A DNA stretch of 24,615 nucleotides from NCBI GenBank assembly GCA_003453215.1, contig DMMB01000014.1:1-24615 (forward strand). The letters run 5' to 3'. This DNA comes from Oscillospiraceae bacterium. GTDB taxonomy: Bacteria; Bacillota; Clostridia; Oscillospirales; Ruminococcaceae. This document shows, piece by piece, positions 24,201 through 24,615 of the stretch; within the stretch, counting starts at the first letter, position 1, and each line of letters opens with the position of its first letter. The position numbers and the translations under genes were made by a program. The notes under the pieces were generated by a model. It ran no database searches and was not told the DNA's origin. It saw only the letters and a program-made list of their open reading frames with translations.

Positions 24201-24553
24201 CACTCATCTCACTCTGTGAAAAACTCAGCGAAACCCCCTATGAACCACTGCCGGTAACCTCCGGTGTCACCATGATGGCCAAAACCAGCAGCCATTTTGC
24301 GCTGCTGTGCCGGGATGGCAGCCTTTGGTGCTGCGAAGCGCAGGCTTTCGCGGATAAAATCCGTTGGCGGGGCAGCAGTGAATACTACACTCGCCCCTGG
24401 GGTCCATGGAAGAGGCTTTTTACCGATGCCACCCGCATGACCGTCACAGGCGAGGAAATCCGTGTCTGGCGGCAGGATACCCGTTTCAGCTTTATGGAAC
24501 CCACCTTGGAGAAAAATACACTCTCCGGCCAGGAACCAACCATTATACAATGA
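21281..24553 (+). CDS. Giant RCC1-like beta-propeller protein (1090 residues)
   Basis: It consists mostly of RCC1-type repeats. The clearest eight run from about residue 421 to 735, each with W-x-N-I/V-x-x-I/L near its start and a D-G-x-V turn: WKNVREIIPGRHQTLALC, WKNVTKLYHSSGLAAAI, WQNITQLALGDDFLLGL, WDHILQIA, WQNIRELISF, WSGLCHIE, WGEVTDWII and WRNIRQGLL. Weaker D-G-T-V units fill the N-terminal 400 (for example LADGTVELTEFG, YQNGYLRVFG) and the C-terminal 350 (FTDGRVRSFG, SDGTLISL, RDGSLWCC), so two or three propellers are likely. No signal peptide or membrane segment: cytoplasmic scaffold is inferred. It starts in the stop codon of the ATPase (ATGA 21281-21284) and probably serves as its client or adaptor. 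A terminator follows at 24594. Confidence 0.8.
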   Translation: MKLFDQDPSLDRVLLISREEMGGVQGGFDPLHPVYFRTEGADPFTYRNDFCQLRLLADGTVELTEFGRPVRFEGEWQQLLTQLAACRTLTDLRIYDFEGEKPPMAAALTTYGRLLLYGNTGEFAPAAQWQGVTRIFWDTDGFGALCEEDVFRAVGALSALDGIAEVEEAVGSALPGHCSPVAYLLQQNGTVTLFDRKNKSIQRPRERVQKIALVRYNPYGVSTWVALSKITGRFLCSEPRDAISADFFGGDYTDIIAPNRFRQKIADFAAVPRRYLAVLYQNGYLRVFGAGYHSGDILCEDVRGIELEGEELIAYLPADLSYAPAIDGEEPEESDTLSPSESIVTLGQPVDLPSILALLRQRVEDWRQAEQLSPPSPLKPVQCIRRSSHYIYFLYQDGTVGAELLTHTGHSSHGENEVSGWKNVREIIPGRHQTLALCRDGTVLAAGCGYGLPYAVSGWKNVTKLYHSSGLAAAITAGGTVYAQWADTNEPVQGTEDWQNITQLALGDDFLLGLTADGRVLAAGQNESVLAGANHWDHILQIAAVSEAAAALTVGGKVLSCGNPRFLRYEGMEQWQNIRELISFQNGGSLFVGLDSAGQAHFCGKWSPGALCRTDSIDPEKWSGLCHIEQDGFYLLGKKENGDIIWESTPTDRPGQPPADDHIPDWGEVTDWIIEGEYLMAIFRDGRIGWEGTRRRPEKRRITETWRNIRQGLLWSIKGGRSNAMAVDAAGQLFSDQSGPEGDFFRQFSGVRRIAVFQPFLLVLHGSILSFVLFGENGFERHDLPQVESLLTAEKGKTVVVAFTDGRVRSFGQTLYDSTVDPAAKKVRFYGDRSDYIENDTDPFHHFEGVIGLQGTGQPFVLSAHNSKASESFYSVQQLMYFSGIRYAAEVEPMGDLLLTDGSCRSRRGDLFAKWVGIMQLSSCATHTVGVTTFHTAVVYGDGEYGSCSVDAYMSIVQAFALPHATVLRQSDGTLISLCEKLSETPYEPLPVTSGVTMMAKTSSHFALLCRDGSLWCCEAQAFADKIRWRGSSEYYTRPWGPWKRLFTDATRMTVTGEEIRVWRQDTRFSFMEPTLEKNTLSGQEPTIIQ
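22532..22666 (+). repeat. Direct repeat within the RCC1-like gene
   Basis: An identical 21-nt sequence occurs at 22532-22552 and 22646-22666, exactly 114 nt (38 codons) apart, encoding the start of adjacent propeller repeats (VSGWKNV). Exact DNA identity inside an otherwise diverged repeat protein suggests recent duplication or gene conversion of one blade. Confidence 0.75.
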
Positions 24554-24593
24554 GTATATAGAAAGTGCAGAGAGCCGGACAGGGCGCAGCCCC

Positions 24594-24615
24594 AGCCGCC
24601 CTCCGGGCGGCTTTT
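24594..24615 (+). terminator. Rho-independent terminator at the operon end
   Basis: AGCCGCCC (24594-24601), TCC loop, GGGCGGCT (24605-24612), with the T-tract running to the window edge. It lies 40 bp after the RCC1-like stop codon. Confidence 0.82.

Overview
This window looks like chromosomal DNA from a Gram-positive anaerobe of the class Clostridia, probably an Oscillospiraceae/Ruminococcaceae-type gut bacterium. The reasons are moderately high GC coding sequence, AGGAGG-type ribosome binding sites, TTGACT-N17-TATAAT promoters, compact hairpin terminators between genes, and the families present (NSS and ZIP transporters, FtsX-type permease with a coiled-coil ectodomain, PflX-like radical SAM). 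The genus cannot be fixed from the sequence alone. I see no rRNA, tRNA, CRISPR array, intact insertion sequence or prophage.

Layout. 1-4.5 kb is a putative metal- or stress-responsive block: a leucine-carboxyl-methyltransferase-type SAM methyltransferase (minus strand, cut by the window edge), a TetR regulator, a collapsed ABC exporter remnant, a sodium-dependent (NSS) transporter and a ZIP metal transporter. The methyltransferase, the exporter remnant and the ZIP gene are each preceded by the same 16-bp palindrome (GTTAGC-N4-GCTAAC), which suggests one shared regulator. 4.5-7.5 kb is housekeeping: a small membrane protein translationally coupled to deoD, uridine kinase and an amidohydrolase. 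7.6-11.6 kb (minus) is an ABC ATPase plus a 1088-residue permease. 11.8-13.3 kb is birA and a NUDIX hydrolase. 13.3-14.7 kb has a different character: a hairpin-rich non-coding block with a possible gene remnant, then a Fur/PerR-family regulator carrying a Fur-like box in its own promoter, and an unusual PTPS/QueD-like protein without the catalytic cysteine and with a C-terminal zinc ribbon. 14.9-17.6 kb is a lone malonate decarboxylase alpha subunit (mdcA-like) divergent from a LysR regulator, with interlocking face-to-face promoters.

17.7-24.6 kb is the most interesting part. Six same-strand genes encode a DUF1257/Ycf35-like protein, a DUF2997 protein, an unrecognised 146-residue protein, a compact PflX-like radical SAM protein, a Ycf46-like AAA+ ATPase and a 1090-residue RCC1-like beta-propeller protein. 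Several are coupled by 4-nt ATGA overlaps, a promoter stands before the first and a terminator follows the last. The first two families and the ATPase are known mainly as conserved proteins of unclear function in cyanobacteria and plastids. Their association here with a radical SAM enzyme and a large cytoplasmic propeller, in an apparently non-photosynthetic Clostridia genome, is the best candidate for an undescribed system.
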